From: Lunularia cruciata | Lineage: Eukaryota; Streptophyta; Marchantiopsida; Lunulariales; Lunulariaceae | Assembly: GCA_948567375.1 (NCBI GenBank) | Contig: OX419757.1 | Coordinates: 31,124,001-31,188,000 of the forward strand | Length of the DNA stretch: 64,000 bases | Reading direction: 5' to 3' | In this document: in pieces, positions 1 through 12,300 of the stretch | Layout: each line of letters opens with the position of its first letter | Numbering within the stretch: position 1 is the first letter of the stretch | The notes under the pieces: model-generated | What the model saw: the letters and a program-made list of their open reading frames with translations, nothing else | The model's database searches: none | What the model was told of the DNA's origin: nothing | Position numbers and translations under genes: made by a program

Positions 1-1720
1 CTCCTACAAGTTCATAAATCTCTTCTATTGAAGTACTTCATCCACTAAAGCGCTTCATCTTGCTTCTCTCCTTCAATTGCACAATCTCTTCACCCAAATA
101 CTTCACAACTTGTAGTTCATCTTTTACCTTCGGATGATCCTTCTTCATCTTTTCCTTCTTCATCTTTAATACCCATATAATGGACAGAAAATCTTAAATA
201 AGTTGACTACTTCCCAAAAATCTTCTTCTTCTTCATCATCCTTGCCTTTGCCTACTGCTTGCATGGGTGCTTCTTTGACCGGCACCTTACTCCAAAGTCT
301 TGATCTTTGTACCTTTAGATTAATGTCTTCTGAGCTCTTGTCTTCACCTTTGCTTGCTTTACTTTGTCTTCCTATGGCCGGTTTCTCATTCTTCTTCATT
401 TTGGTTCCTCATGGAAACACCAACCTCAGCTCTTCATCTCTCTACTCTTCTATCTCCATTGTAGCAACTCCAAACACAAAATATCTCCTACTTCCATATG
501 ATTGATTGCTGCATGGAACTCCAGATCTTCCTCCTCAACCATGTCCTCCGATGGCTACTACACCTCTGGTTCTCCATCACTCCTATTGCTCAACTCCACA
601 CTCTATAATGTGAGTTTTGCTTCTTCTCCTTCTATCAAGTCCTCGGACTTGTCCTTGATTTCTCCTTCTGATTCTTCACCTGATGTTTGGTCTCTCAAGA
701 CGACCTCGTACCTTGGCATCAACCTTCTTATTTTCCATGGGTCCTAGGGACACCATCTCTTTTGGTCAACTTTGTTTATTTGTCTTCATGATCTTCACTG
801 CCACTCTCTTTTGTTGTCATGTCTTGGCAAAGTGGTCGTTGCTACTTCAAATCTGGTAGATATATTGTTGCTCTTCTACATCTACTTCTCTTCTCAAGTC
901 TGGGTGGAAGTGAGACACCATCCTTTGTCTCTCTTCTACATTCAGCAAGTTCAACATGAGGTAAAAATGTGCTACAAATGGCACTAGGTAGTGTGGAAGG
1001 TAATCTATCTCTCCAATTCTAGACCATTGTCCTCATTTGTTGGTGAAAGCACTTTGCCCAATTCACTGGTTCTCTTGCAAACATTTGGTGAAAGAACACA
1101 ACTTGGTGCTTCATAAAAAAAGTGGTTTGCTCCAACTTGAATATTTCCATCATCACCTTGACAATACTTTTCCTTAGCAGGTCTTGATAGGTATCCACTT
1201 TGTACCCATTCTTCATACGTGGAGCCCTAATGGAATTGTGGATTTCTGCAATCTCTTATGCAGACTCTCCCTTCTTGTGGAATGTAGCTCCAATTCCTCA
1301 CCAACCTCTTTCCCCATGACAAGTCTCCAATCCAACTTTGTCCATCAAGTTGGATTGCCTCTCTTCTCTTCTTCTTTCAAACACTCTTAACAATTACTTG
1401 CAGCTATTTTTGCCATGAAACCTGGAAAAATCAAGCTCCAATTCCATGCCATACAAGTGATCCAAAGTCTACTCGAGACTTTGATCCTTGATATGAAATT
1501 TAACCTCCAAATTGCAAGATTCCTTGCTGCAAGTGAGGGACTCTTCTTTCTACCCCTCATTGGCATCATGCAATCTCTCATTCTTGGTATCTCAAAGAAA
1601 ATTCTTCAATCTCTTGGACTTGAAATTCTCACTCCCTCAGGATTCTTAAACATCAAACTCTTGGATGGCTTCATAACAGCACTACCGCAAGATGACTACC
1701 TAGTGGCATAGGATACTTGC
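1..1720 (-). pseudogene. Decayed acidic, Glu/Lys-rich reading frame (unidentified, retroelement-like)
   Basis: Read on the minus strand, 1720 down to 1021 is one continuous frame broken by isolated stops, and further blocks of similar character run from about 750 to the window edge in one or two frames. The peptide is rich in Glu, Lys and Arg and looks coiled-coil or gag-like; a recognisable block ends in FHQQMRTMV before a stop near 1021. Several stops sit where Gln or Arg would fit (for example a TAG TAG pair near 560), as expected for C-to-T decay. A run of Asp/Glu near 230 precedes an aromatic-rich segment. I do not recognise the family. No ATG, upstream element or LTR fixes its ends, and it runs off the left edge. 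It could be a gag or another accessory ORF of a minus-strand retroelement. Confidence 0.4.
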
Positions 1721-3141
1721 ATGATGTTTTGGAAGTCCCTTGACAAAGTCTTGCTTTTATAGTTCTTCATTGTAGGATCATTCTTTAATTACTCTTCACT
1801 TGATATTCACAATATTTTGCATGCATTCCTCCTACCACTATCAATATTGTCCCACTCATGCCTTAGCCATTTTCTTGCTTGTACATTCTTGGTTGGCAAA
1901 CCTGAAGGAAAGTTGTGACTCTATCTTTGCATTGGGTTGATCACCCCAAGGGAAGTTTCCTTACTTTAGTTCTCTACCATGACAAGTCCAATCCAAGTTC
2001 TTCTTTTCTTGAAGCAAAGTAAACTCCTTTGGGTTCAACCTGAAGACATCACTCTCCTTCTTTTTTTGCCATTCAAGTTCAATTCAACTTTGATTGTACA
2101 CTTCTTCTTCAAAATATGATAAAACAAAAAAATTTGGGTACCACACATTGCATTATACATATGGACAATAAAAAAATAAAAAGCACTCAAGGGAGAGTTT
2201 GTTGATATCCATAGAATGAGATTAAGAATTCAGCTAAAGAAGAAACAAGCAAAGAAAGGTAGACAAAAGTCAAGAGTAGACCAAATAGAAGAAAGACAAA
2301 AGAAGAAAAAAGAAAAAGAAGAGCTAAAAATATTGTTTGAGAATTAATATATCCTTTCAATTATTTCAAAATTGTTGATAGAAATTTGATATTTGTTTCT
2401 AAAAAATTCAGTGAAAAGATTGCTAGCATCTTTCAGAACAAGATAGAAAAAATACAAGTATTGAAAATATACATAAAAATCTTTTACATTGGGATTTTAT
2501 GATAAATTCCTTTCTAATTAATAACTAGTCTCAAGTCCATGTTTTGAAGAAATGATAGCAAAAATGAAGAAGAAATTAAATGATGCTTTCACCATAAACT
2601 ATTAAAGAGATTTTTCATGTGGGAATTATAAATCTCTTACAAACCTAATGATATTTTCTATGCTCAACAAACAAAAAGAACTTATCTTCAATTAATCATT
2701 AGTGAAGAAGTTTCAAGAGGAGGAAGATACACAACAAAATTGGGAGGATAAATTATAAAGAACAATTCTAACATGAATTCTTAATAATGATGAGTAGAAA
2801 AAGCTGTTGCAAGCCAATTGGAAAATGAAGAGATAAGTAGTATAGCTTAGTCAGAAGAAGTCAAAAGAGGAAGAAGTTTGACCATATACAACTCTCTTAA
2901 GTTAAGAGACCATGATTCACTCAAAGGATTGGTAAAATAACCTCCACATATACATGAATTACAATCCTAACTAGTCATGCTAAGTAAAAAAATTAATTTC
3001 TTGAAGAGAGGGTCAAAACAAGAGAATAAATATTTCAAAGTGAAGATCTTTTAAATTTAATAGTGAAATCAAGGATATCAAAGTTAGAAGTATAGAGAGA
3101 GAGATGCTTAGTCAAGAAAGTTATTATCCTTTAGATATCAA
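1721..3141. other. AT-rich stretch, no gene recognised
   Basis: No open frame of note and no family match that I can see on either strand. The sequence is purine-rich on the plus strand between 2200 and 3130 (many GAAGAA and AAGAGG runs), which may be decayed coding DNA. Confidence 0.5.
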
Positions 3142-3226
3142 GGTTGAACTGAATAACTGAAATTAAAATTAAAAATAAAATCAATAATAAATAAATAAAT
3201 ATTATTTTCAGTTATTCAGTTCAACC
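3142..3226. repeat. Perfect 21-bp inverted repeat (hairpin or foldback)
   Basis: The arms 3142-3162 (starting GGTTGAACTGAATAACTG) and 3206-3226 are exact reverse complements, separated by a 43-bp A/T-only-like spacer containing AATAAATAAATAAAT. Imperfect pairing continues a few bases outside the arms. The arms are unusually intact for this decayed surrounding. It could be the remains of a small foldback element (MITE) or a structured transcript. No target duplication is evident. Confidence 0.7.
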
Positions 3227-3595
3227 TTTATATTTTTTATTTGATAGGATTCAAGTCAAGAGACAAAAGATGAGTTTCTTCAATGGAACTTATCTCTTGT
3301 CCAAGGAGTGAAAAGATGAAGTAGTCTTGGAAATTAAAGATCATCTACTTCATACAAAAGTAAGTGTATCATAAGATAATAGATCTCTCAAAAGATATTT
3401 ATTTTTGTAGATGTGATTTAAGAAATTGAAAGGAGGTATACTCTATAAGCATTGACTCAGTTGAGACCTTTGATTTTTTTGATATGAAGGAAGTTAGTAC
3501 AAGCATTACATCACAAGTATGCAAGTGATCATCAATCATTAAAGGATAATATAAAATAATGACTTTAAGTCATTATTGGATTTCTATTTTCAAAA

Positions 3596-3607
3596 ATATA
3601 TATATAT

Positions 3608-3646
<39 letters not shown>

Positions 3647-3647
3647 T
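3596..3647. repeat. (AT)n microsatellite
   Basis: About 52 bp of alternating A and T with one interruption (TAATA) in the middle. Confidence 0.95.
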
Positions 3648-5520
3648 GATATGTCAAAATAATTTGATATATAGTAAAAAATATAAAACCTGTCTCATGC
3701 TTCTTAATAGCCTCTTGTTCAAATTTACCACTTGCTCTTTCAAAGTCTTCATCTAACCTACTAACTTAAGAATGAGAAAAAAAATTTCATTGATAGCCAA
3801 AACTTATTATAAAAGTATGATAAATAAAAAAGCTACAAGGATGTTTTATGGTTAAGAAGTTATTAAGTTTCAATATGCAACAAAATTCATTCAACATAGC
3901 TATCCTCTTGAATTGTTGAGTGTTTGAATTGCCTTCTTCTTTAACCAAGCTATTGAGTTATCATGGTTGAACATTAAAAGAAAACACCTAACAACCAAAA
4001 GCTTGCTACATAAAAGACAAGTCAAAGTATTGTTCATACAAGTTTAAATAGGAGTATTTCCACCATAAATTTAACTAATTTGACCACATTTAACCCCACC
4101 ATTGAGACTAGTTTATGGTTGATTAAATTCATAGTGTTGTGGTGGAAATAGCCAAAAAGGTGTTGGAAATAGCAAGTCCCTTTGAATAAATAAGCTGAAC
4201 ACTGATTATTGTTATGATTAGGATTAAAATTTTCCATCTTTCATGTTGGACTCTGTATACTAAAGAAAGTATATATAAAGAAATCTTCATCTTTCATCTT
4301 ACTGACAATATGAACTACAAAGTTCATCGTGGGTAAGAAATCACTAGTTATTGCATTGTACCTATAATAGGCTCATAATGAGAGATAACAAAATCCAATT
4401 CCATAAGAAGAAGCATAAAAGACCTCACACTTACAATGAAGAAGGTGTAATGAGCAAGAATGAATAGTGCAAAGGAGGTTATTAGAAATAAAGAAGATAT
4501 ATGAAATAAGGAACATAAATAGGTTGAATATGATCTCATAAGGAAGTAGGGGTTTTTGGTAGTTTTTCACTTCAACTTGCAAATGCTAAATGAGATTACG
4601 ATATAGAACAAAGTCATTAGTCTAAGGACTTGAAGGTACTCCATTTGAGATGTTATATGAATAGTAGTGAGGATGCTTTGATTATGATATAGAAAAAAGT
4701 CAATAGTCAAAGGAGTTGAAGGTACTCTATTTTAATTTCAGGATGTGTATTCATTGAAGAACTTGCAAATGCTAAATGGGAATATGATACAAATTGGGGA
4801 ATATGGTGTAGATTTTGGGGAATATGGTGATTTTGGGCAAAATCTCAAGTTTGATATCTATAGACAAAATTTCTACACATGATATCTTGGGTTATCCTTC
4901 AGTTAACACACTTGAAATTATTGTAAGAGCTAGTACATGCACTGAACTATAATTTTTGAAAGTTGATTGGGTAAATTGAAATTGCATGCTCTCTCAAAAT
5001 TTCTACAGAGCATGCCATTTCTTCAAAGGATTATTCTGAAATTTTTCAAGACAATTAAGTGCAGAGTATTCTACCTTTTGGCCAACAAATTAAGGAAAAA
5101 TCATTCTTGCACAAATATTTATGAATGTTTAAATAGAGGGGTGGTTTTTAGACCAAATCTGAAATTTTGAAAAGAAAGATGCCTAGGCCAAATGGCTTTA
5201 TGATAAGGTCAGAAATTTTTTTAAGGGAGTACACCCTAGGTTTTTTATCAAATGTGAAATTTTTTAGAGGACTCTAATATAAAAATTGAGAGAATTCAGT
5301 GACATTGTGAGGAGAGGTCAATTTAGTAGAGTTGAGATCTCATGCATGAGGAGTGTGAGGGCAACAAAAAGCATGTTTGAGTGTTTAGACATCTTGGGAA
5401 CATGGAAGTTCATTAAGAGTGGAAATTGAGGCTATGGAAGGTTCCCAAAGGGTTTGAGGTGATTTTAGGAGTGGATTTGAAGAAAAGAGAATATAGAATA
5501 GAAGTTGAGAGAGTGTTGAG
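3648..5520. other. AT-rich stretch with a short imperfect direct duplication
   Basis: No gene recognised. The only internal structure seen is an imperfect direct repeat of about 49 bp: 4593-4641 and 4680-4728, both reading GAT-TA-GATATAGAA ... TTGAAGGTACTC, with about 87 bp from start to start. Confidence 0.5.
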
Positions 5521-5856
5521 AAGATCTTTAAACATACACCACCTAGAGGGAAGAGTGAGTCTAAGTGCTATCTATGTGGAAAGAAGAGACATAAGGTAAG
5601 TTTATGTGCATTGACCTTTAAGATCAAGAGATTCAAGGAAAGGAGAGGCTTATTTGACTTGGGTTTGCATGTTGGACCTTCTTCACAGAGATTAGGAGGG
5701 AGTAGATCTAAGACCAAGGAGTTGTGTGAGGTTTTTGGGGTGGAAGGACTTCCAAAAGGACATGAGTGTAGTGAAGTAATAGCATTTTTGGAGACTTTGG
5801 TGAAGGATATTCAAGAGATTCTTAGTACAACTACAAAAATACTACCACCATCATGA
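5521..5856 (+). pseudogene. Gag-like fragment with a CCHC zinc knuckle
   Basis: An open frame from about 5521 to the stop after 5856 contains a canonical CX2CX4HX4C knuckle, CYLCGKKRHKVSLC, at 5566-5607. It is preceded by a basic segment and followed by about 80 residues rich in Lys, Glu and Leu. CCHC knuckles of this spacing are the RNA-binding signature of retroelement nucleocapsid proteins. No protease or RT follows in a readable frame, so this is a fragment of a decayed element. It differs from the knuckle at 6922 and probably belongs to another copy or family. Confidence 0.55.
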
Positions 5857-6094
5857 GCTAGTTCTCGAGATTAGTGATGGAGGTTATCTTTCAACTTATG
5901 GATAAAATATCCGTGAGAGTTTGATTAATATGTATTCTAAGATTTGATGTTGATTAAGAATCTTGGAGCAACCTGAACCTTTTTTTGTCCACTGGCGTGG
6001 ATTAATCTCAAATTGTGTTAATCATGTACATACTCTTTTAGTTATAGAGTGAGAGAAAAGAAAAAAATGAGAGAAAAGAGAAAGATAGTGAAGG

Positions 6095-6963
6095 GCTAAG
6101 ATAGGAAAACTTCCAGTTTTCTTTGGCAAGGATGGAGAAGATGTGGAGGTCTTTGTGAGAGATTTCAAGAGAGCTTGCATATGAAACAATGAGAGGAGGA
6201 AGAATGAGTGGGCTTCATTATTACCAAATTTCTTTGGAGATACATCCCTTACATGGTACAAGAATACCAAAAGAGAGAAGGAGAGATGGGCAAGAAGAGT
6301 CTTGGGAGAGTTTTTCTTTAGCACTCATTGAGAACTTTCTTTTAGATGTGAGCTATGAGAGATTGATGAGTGAGGTAACCTTCCTTAAACAAGGAGATAG
6401 AAAGAAAGTGAAAGTCTATGTAGGAAGAGTGGAGAAGCTAGAGTCCAGATTTTGCATAGCGTTGAGGAAGAGTGGAGATGGAGACTACTATGATTGGCAT
6501 AAGGGCCATGCTAACCAAGATTTTTTTGGGAGGGTTGAGACCACCAATTAGAAGCAAGGTGAGATATGAGAAACCTTCTTCTAAGGTTGAAGCTATCAAG
6601 ATTACAATTTGTTTGGAAGAAGACAAGAGTGATTTCATGGTAAAGGAGATTGTGCATCCTCCTCAAGGCTACAAGTATAGAGGAACTTCTAATACTTTGG
6701 TAGCAAGGGTTGCACTACAAGTATTAGTTGCTTTAGTTCTTGTACCTCTACCAAAAGATCTATTTAAAACTATCACAAAACTATTTGTTGATCTCAAGAT
6801 CAATATAATTCAACTATGGAAGAAGAGAGAGGTGGATCAAAATTTGAGGAGAGGGCCTAGGGGTTATGGAAGCTATCCTTATGGAGGAGGCTAACCAACC
6901 ACAAATTTCAATGATAGAAATTGTTTAGGTTGTAGAGGAAAAGGTCACATCCAAAGGAATTGC
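6095..6963 (+). pseudogene. Ty3/gypsy gag remnant (capsid plus zinc knuckle)
   Basis: From 6095 the plus strand reads LPVFFGKDGEDVEVFVRDF and later NEWASLLPNFFGDTSLTWY, the usual gypsy capsid pattern (F-G ... W ... L ... A/S-L-x-W-Y). A one-base frame change near 6290 leads into LKQGDRKKVKVYVGRVEKLESRF, matching the conserved capsid C-terminal helix region. A canonical CX2CX4HX4C knuckle, CLGCRGKGHIQRNC, lies at 6922-6963. Stops and at least two frame changes make it non-functional. An LTR fragment starts almost directly after it (6974), so the rest of the element is missing here. Confidence 0.75.
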
Positions 6964-6973
6964 CTTGCTTAGT

Positions 6974-7575
6974 GATGATTAGCTAAAGTTAGTCATAGCT
7001 AAGATAGAGTGGACCTTACTTTAGAGGAAGTGGAAAAGATGAGCACCACTATTTTGGATTCTAGTGTGTAGAATTGGTATTATTCTTAGGTTTTTGGCTT
7101 TGAGGAAAGAGTTTAGAATTCTTGGACCCACAAGCCTTTTTGTTTTGGATTCTTTTAAAGTCCAAGGATAGCCCATGTGAAGGAATCCTTGACTTAGTGG
7201 TTGGGTCAAGATAAGACAAAATGGTTATGAGAATATTCCCATGAGTATGGATATTCCTTTAGCTTTTTGTCTTTATTTGACTTTTAGCCTAATAACTTGA
7301 GTTACTCTAGAAATTAGAAACTTTAGTGCATAATAAGTTCACAAGTATATAAACTAGGGGTGAGGAGGTATTCATCATATTTTCATTTGATATCTCTCTC
7401 ATTGAGTTCTCTAGTGAGCAATGTCTTGAGTCTTGGAGTGTTAGGCTTGGAGGGGTATGATGGAGTTGGGGTTTGGTGCAGTCTTAGTCCATGGTGTGCT
7501 ACCATAATAGCCATTAGAAGTTGCAAGCTGGCTCACAATACCTCCATTAGACTGGCTAGCTCACAATACCTCATC
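6974..7575 (+). repeat. LTR fragment, family 'LTR-A'
   Basis: This segment aligns by eye along most of its length with 33110-33700 (shared landmarks: AGCTAAGATA, TTCTAGTGT/ATAT, TATAAACTAGGGGTGAGGAG, CTCTCTCATTGAGTTCTCTA, GTCTTGAGTCTT, AGTCCATGGTG). It lacks about the first 100 bp present at 33013. At its right end GGCTCACAATACC is repeated twice within about 50 bp. It looks like a 5'-truncated solo LTR. Confidence 0.6.
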
Positions 7576-8858
7576 ATATCTTATGAATCCACTCTTCAAG
7601 AATAGATGGGTAAGGAATTGTCCACCAAAAGTCTACTTGAACCTTTTACCATCCAAAATCCTCAACTTCTTCTATAAGAAAGGTAACTTTGCCTCAACCG
7701 CTATGAACATAACTCTTCCCAATCATAGTCTCATTCTCTATAATTATATCTTCACGTTGAGCAGCATTTGTCCATGAATTGACTAATTGGTTCATGAACC
7801 GTATTAGAGATTTAGAAAAATGGTCTCCATGCAATATATACACATTTTTTTCCTAGTACCATTTTGGTATGAGATCTCTCCTAGGAAATTGATTTTCTAT
7901 CCACAAGTACAATACCGCTATCCGCTTCTTGGATATCTCAATATGCAATGCAAAGGTGTCCTTTATTGGCCCAAGTGCCAAGTGAAAGGAAGTCCATGGA
8001 CAGTCTCCATATGTGTGCTAGCATTGCATGTGCTAAAAGACTTGGTACACCTTAAAATCTATGGAAATAGTTTGACAAAACTCAATAATTGCCAAAAATG
8101 CAAAGCAAAGTTAGAAACTACAAAAAATAGAGGGTCACTCATGGACAAGAAGGGAATGCTTGCAATGCTAGGAGTGGGAGGGAGATTGTTTGAAGAGGGG
8201 TCCTAGTCCCATTCTTGTTGGCAACAAGGGTATGAAGGGAGTTGTGAGAGAAAAGTGTCCCACACGTAGCTTTGGGAGATAAGAGGAAGGTTGTTGGGGA
8301 TAGGGGCCCAAGAAAGAGCTTTGGAGGATTGCTCTTGGGTGCCCAAATCCCTAGTTTGGGCTAGGAGTTGGAAAGGAGTCAATAGGAGGACTGGAAAAGG
8401 TGGAATGGTGCATGAGGAATTGGAAGTGAGGAGGAGATGGGATAGAGAAGAATATAGTTGGGATTCAAATTCCAAGAAATTGACAGAAATAGACTTACAT
8501 TGGAGCATTGGAAATCTATCATGATGCTTGTTTTGAGACCCATCATGTCTAGGTCCCCTTCAAAAATTAACTCCATAGCTTTATAAATTTGGTTTTTATC
8601 AACCCATGCCCATTTGATATATGTCATGTGGTCACATTTTGCATGGAATCCGATTAGCCAATCTCCTTTAAAATCCTCCATGTTGGGCATGTTAAAAATC
8701 TCTCATACTTTCCAATGTCTACCCTTCTGAATTTTTAATGAATAATAGTAATTAATAATGCTTAGTGCTTATGTTAACAATGAACTTGCTCTTCCTTCTT
8801 CCTTTGTTCTCCTCTCTCCTTCCTACAAAAGTTAATACCTTGTACTCCATTCCTCTCT
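7576..8858. other. No gene recognised
   Basis: Short open frames only (for example 7820-8206 plus and 8203-8508 minus), without motifs I can recognise or any repeat relation to the rest of the window. Confidence 0.5.
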
Positions 8859-9388
8859 TGTACTACCATTAGCTTGACAAATTATCTAAAGGTGAAAATT
8901 GGCTTGGTCATATCTTTAGAGATGTTATACATGATGGTTTAAGGTTATTGGATAGAAGAGTCACCAAAAGAGGACTTCCACAAATAACGCAAAGGTGGCA
9001 AACACATTGAAAACTTCAAAGCCAATTTTGGACACCTAAACAAAGGAATTAGGCCTAAAAAAAGGAATTTTGCACTCCCTCCATGAAAGAGGCATTACTT
9101 CTGTCCCTTTTCTTTTTTTTCTCATTGCGATCTTTCTAACTATACCACTTCCATTATATTGTGAGCTTTATAAAGAAAGATTCCAAAAAGATTACCTTTA
9201 ATCAAACTCTTTTGACCAACCAAATGGACCTAAGGCTGACATGTCACCAATCCATTCATGTAATCCAAGGGTGTAGCTCACTCAAAGGAGTTTTCTTTCA
9301 GCTATATAGTAAAGTTGGAGTGCTATTTTTTGGCATCAAAGTATTTAGCAATCTCAATCTTATATGCTTTTGTCTTTGGATTGTTACA
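8859..9388 (+). repeat. Solo LTR of family B, diverged
   Basis: It starts TGTACTACCATTAGC and ends GATTGTTACA, matching the sense orientation of the element-B LTR (which reads TGTAATACCAAGGGTTAGC ... GAGTATTACA on the minus strand at 18615-19347). Shared landmarks include GATGTTATACATGATGG, CACCAAAAGAG, AATTAGGCCTAAA and GACATGTCACC. It is about 200 bp shorter than the intact LTRs. Flanks of TCTCT (8854-8858) and TCTCC (9389-9393) look like a 5-bp target duplication with one change. No primer site follows it, hence solo. Confidence 0.75.
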
Positions 9389-12300
9389 TCTCCCCTCTTC
9401 TTTTGCAAAATCTTTCTCTTTCTTCTTGTTACCTTTTAGCACTAGAATGCAAAGAAAATGTGGTTCTTCTCTTCCTTGAAAAAATAAACTTTGATTTGTC
9501 ACCAAAAACTATCACTAAAAGTTGTCACTAGAGTTATTACAAAAAGAACTTGAGAAGTTGAAATTGAGAAATTAGAACATGTCAAAAGGATCAAAATAGC
9601 ACTATTAATATTGATTGCTTATGATCCACGCTTTAGATATATCAATATGTAGAATTTGCAATTCAAAGTTGATAATATGTATTCATTACCAAGATATTTT
9701 AATATATGCCATAGAGAATGCTGATTTCTCTTCCAAGAATCCAAGGGACAATAAAAATCTATATTTTTCAGTTGTAAAATTTTAATTCATCTTCACCAAT
9801 ATTTCTCACTCTAAGGATATAAATCTCTCATTGTAGATTTCAATATTTGTCAACTCCACAATCAATCTTCTACTGGGTGACAATAAATATTCATGAGCAT
9901 ATGATACACTGAATGATTAGAGGTACTATACTTACCAGAAGAATCCAATGCATGACTCAATATCAAGTGAACCAGTCCAATTGCAAGAAAAAAACATTTT
10001 ATTGAGGATTCAAAGTGCCATCCACTTTGTGATTGAAAGCTACACACATTTGCATAATTGTCTCTCTAGTTCCTTCCCTTGCATGAATACCAAATGACCC
10101 TATTATCTGATGTTCTCCATCCAATTACTATGTATACTCTATTCCTTCCTCCACATATCTAACCTATTTATCAAAAATTTATGCAGAATGATACAACAAT
10201 TGATCCACTTCATGAGATATGAATTTCCATTCTTACTTTTCAATTGCACATACAATTCCCATAAAAAATGCTATAAGGGCTTCATCACTCCAATGTCATG
10301 CTCATCAAGAACTTGTGCTTTAGCAGCACATTTATTAAAATCTATTTTTTCCTTTGCATGCTCTTGCTTGAACAAGGGAACCAAATGACTTGTTGGTATA
10401 AAACAAACATTTCATAGGAGATATTGATGGTGCTACAACAAATAATTTGATCCTCTTTGATTCAAGTCACTCCACCTGGTGATTTTTTGATGTGGTTCAT
10501 ATCATGACAAGACCACAACATCTCTACAATGATCACATGCATAAGTCAACCCTCATCATATTGTACATTAAATGAAATATAAGATGGAACTCAATAACTC
10601 ACATTCTCTTTGATAACCTCCCAAAAAATGAGCAATTCTCTACAAATCTCCCCATATTACTTGCACATTGATGGAGTTAGAAGAATTCGTATTGAATAAA
10701 TTTTTGCATCCACTTAGGGTCTTTGCATTAAAGGAGCAAATTGTCATTTGCCAATCCAACACAATTGTGAGATCCTTTTGATATAAACACCTTGGAAATT
10801 CTATGTCTCTCTTATCAAGCCAAGCTACTTTTTCCAATGAGTGGATATAATAGTAGTTATAAATTTATCAAGATTTAGGTAGTAGCTCTTGAACTTATCC
10901 CTCAAAGATAAGCGCCCCTTGCGACACATGCACCATCTCTATTAAGCTCAAATTTATCAAGAGCTCATAGCCAATTGCAACCACATAGTAGTTTGAAATT
11001 TTCTTGAATCTCTCTTCTTAAAAACTTCATGGTCTCTTATGAGTGACAATAAACAATGAAACAATTCAACTCCATCCACACTAGCTGTCTAAATGAATGG
11101 TGATTAAGATCTATAAAAAATTTATAATTTTTTTTTGTATTGTTGCAAATTACATTTCTCTCTAGCAAGTATCTATATGAACAAATCAAAAACCACCGCC
11201 ACATAATTGCTTCATTTGCTTCTATTGCAAAATTTCCATCACTCCATTGCTCATCCAATGTTCCTAAACCCCACTCCTTGGACCCACTCTTGTTTACTGC
11301 ACATTCAAGAATATCAGATTCACCTTCATCATCCTTGGCAAATATGTGCTATATCAAGCATTTATTTATTTATTTCACAATGATTTTCCATGTGCTAAAA
11401 TAAGGCATTTTAGCATCTCACCCTAGAGAAAATATAAATAAAAATAATTATATTAAATTATATCAAATTATATCAAATTATATAAGGAGAGAACATCTCA
11501 TGCATTTGCATGCAAATTTGATAGCCAAGACTCTTAGGCTTTGGACATGTTCAAGTTTTAGTCATGGTAGAAAAAAACCACTTGTAAGCTTGCATCCTCC
11601 ATTTATGACAAGTGGTCTCCTTTGCATTCAAATTCAAGCTCAAATTATCATTAATTATCCTACTTACGGGTTAATTGAGATTTATAAGGAGAGCTCATAA
11701 CCCCTAAAACTCAATGGGTCATGAAAATAGCAACTTGTAAATATTTTGTGGCTATGGTCTTGCAATAAAATTCTATAATACTCTTGTATCCTACCCATAA
11801 ATGTTTGTAGGAGAAATCTGCAAGTTTTTAAATGTCCTATCAAAAATGCCCTATTGTTTGTTCTTTTGATTTGTTATTGACTTGGGGATGTAAAGCAAAG
11901 TATTCAAGCGAGTCAGATTTAGTGACCAAGGAATGAATAAGCTACTTCTAGATTAAGTGTATAAAATTATGAGTTCTGACAAAAATTACACTTTCTTTGA
12001 AAAAATGAACTTTTGTAGAGCAAATACAATATGAGCTTCTTGTTCTATTATTTGATTATTGTAATCTATTTAACTATGTAGCTGCATATTTCAACCTGTT
12101 GATTATTAAATACAAGATCTAAAACCAACTTGAAGCACATAATATGTTTATCGGTTTAAGTTGAAGTTGTATATCATGCCCAAACAAGAGGATCTCCTCA
12201 AAAGGAATTGTTATACATCTTGATTAGAAATACTTCAAGCATGCTCATATGATAACATGGTTTGTAATTACACTTTGTTTTGGATCAAGAGTAATGAGAC

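Noticed and set aside
9862-11258. Minus-strand frames read as a single decayed retroelement protein
   Set aside because: I could string peptides together but found no defensible domain motif.
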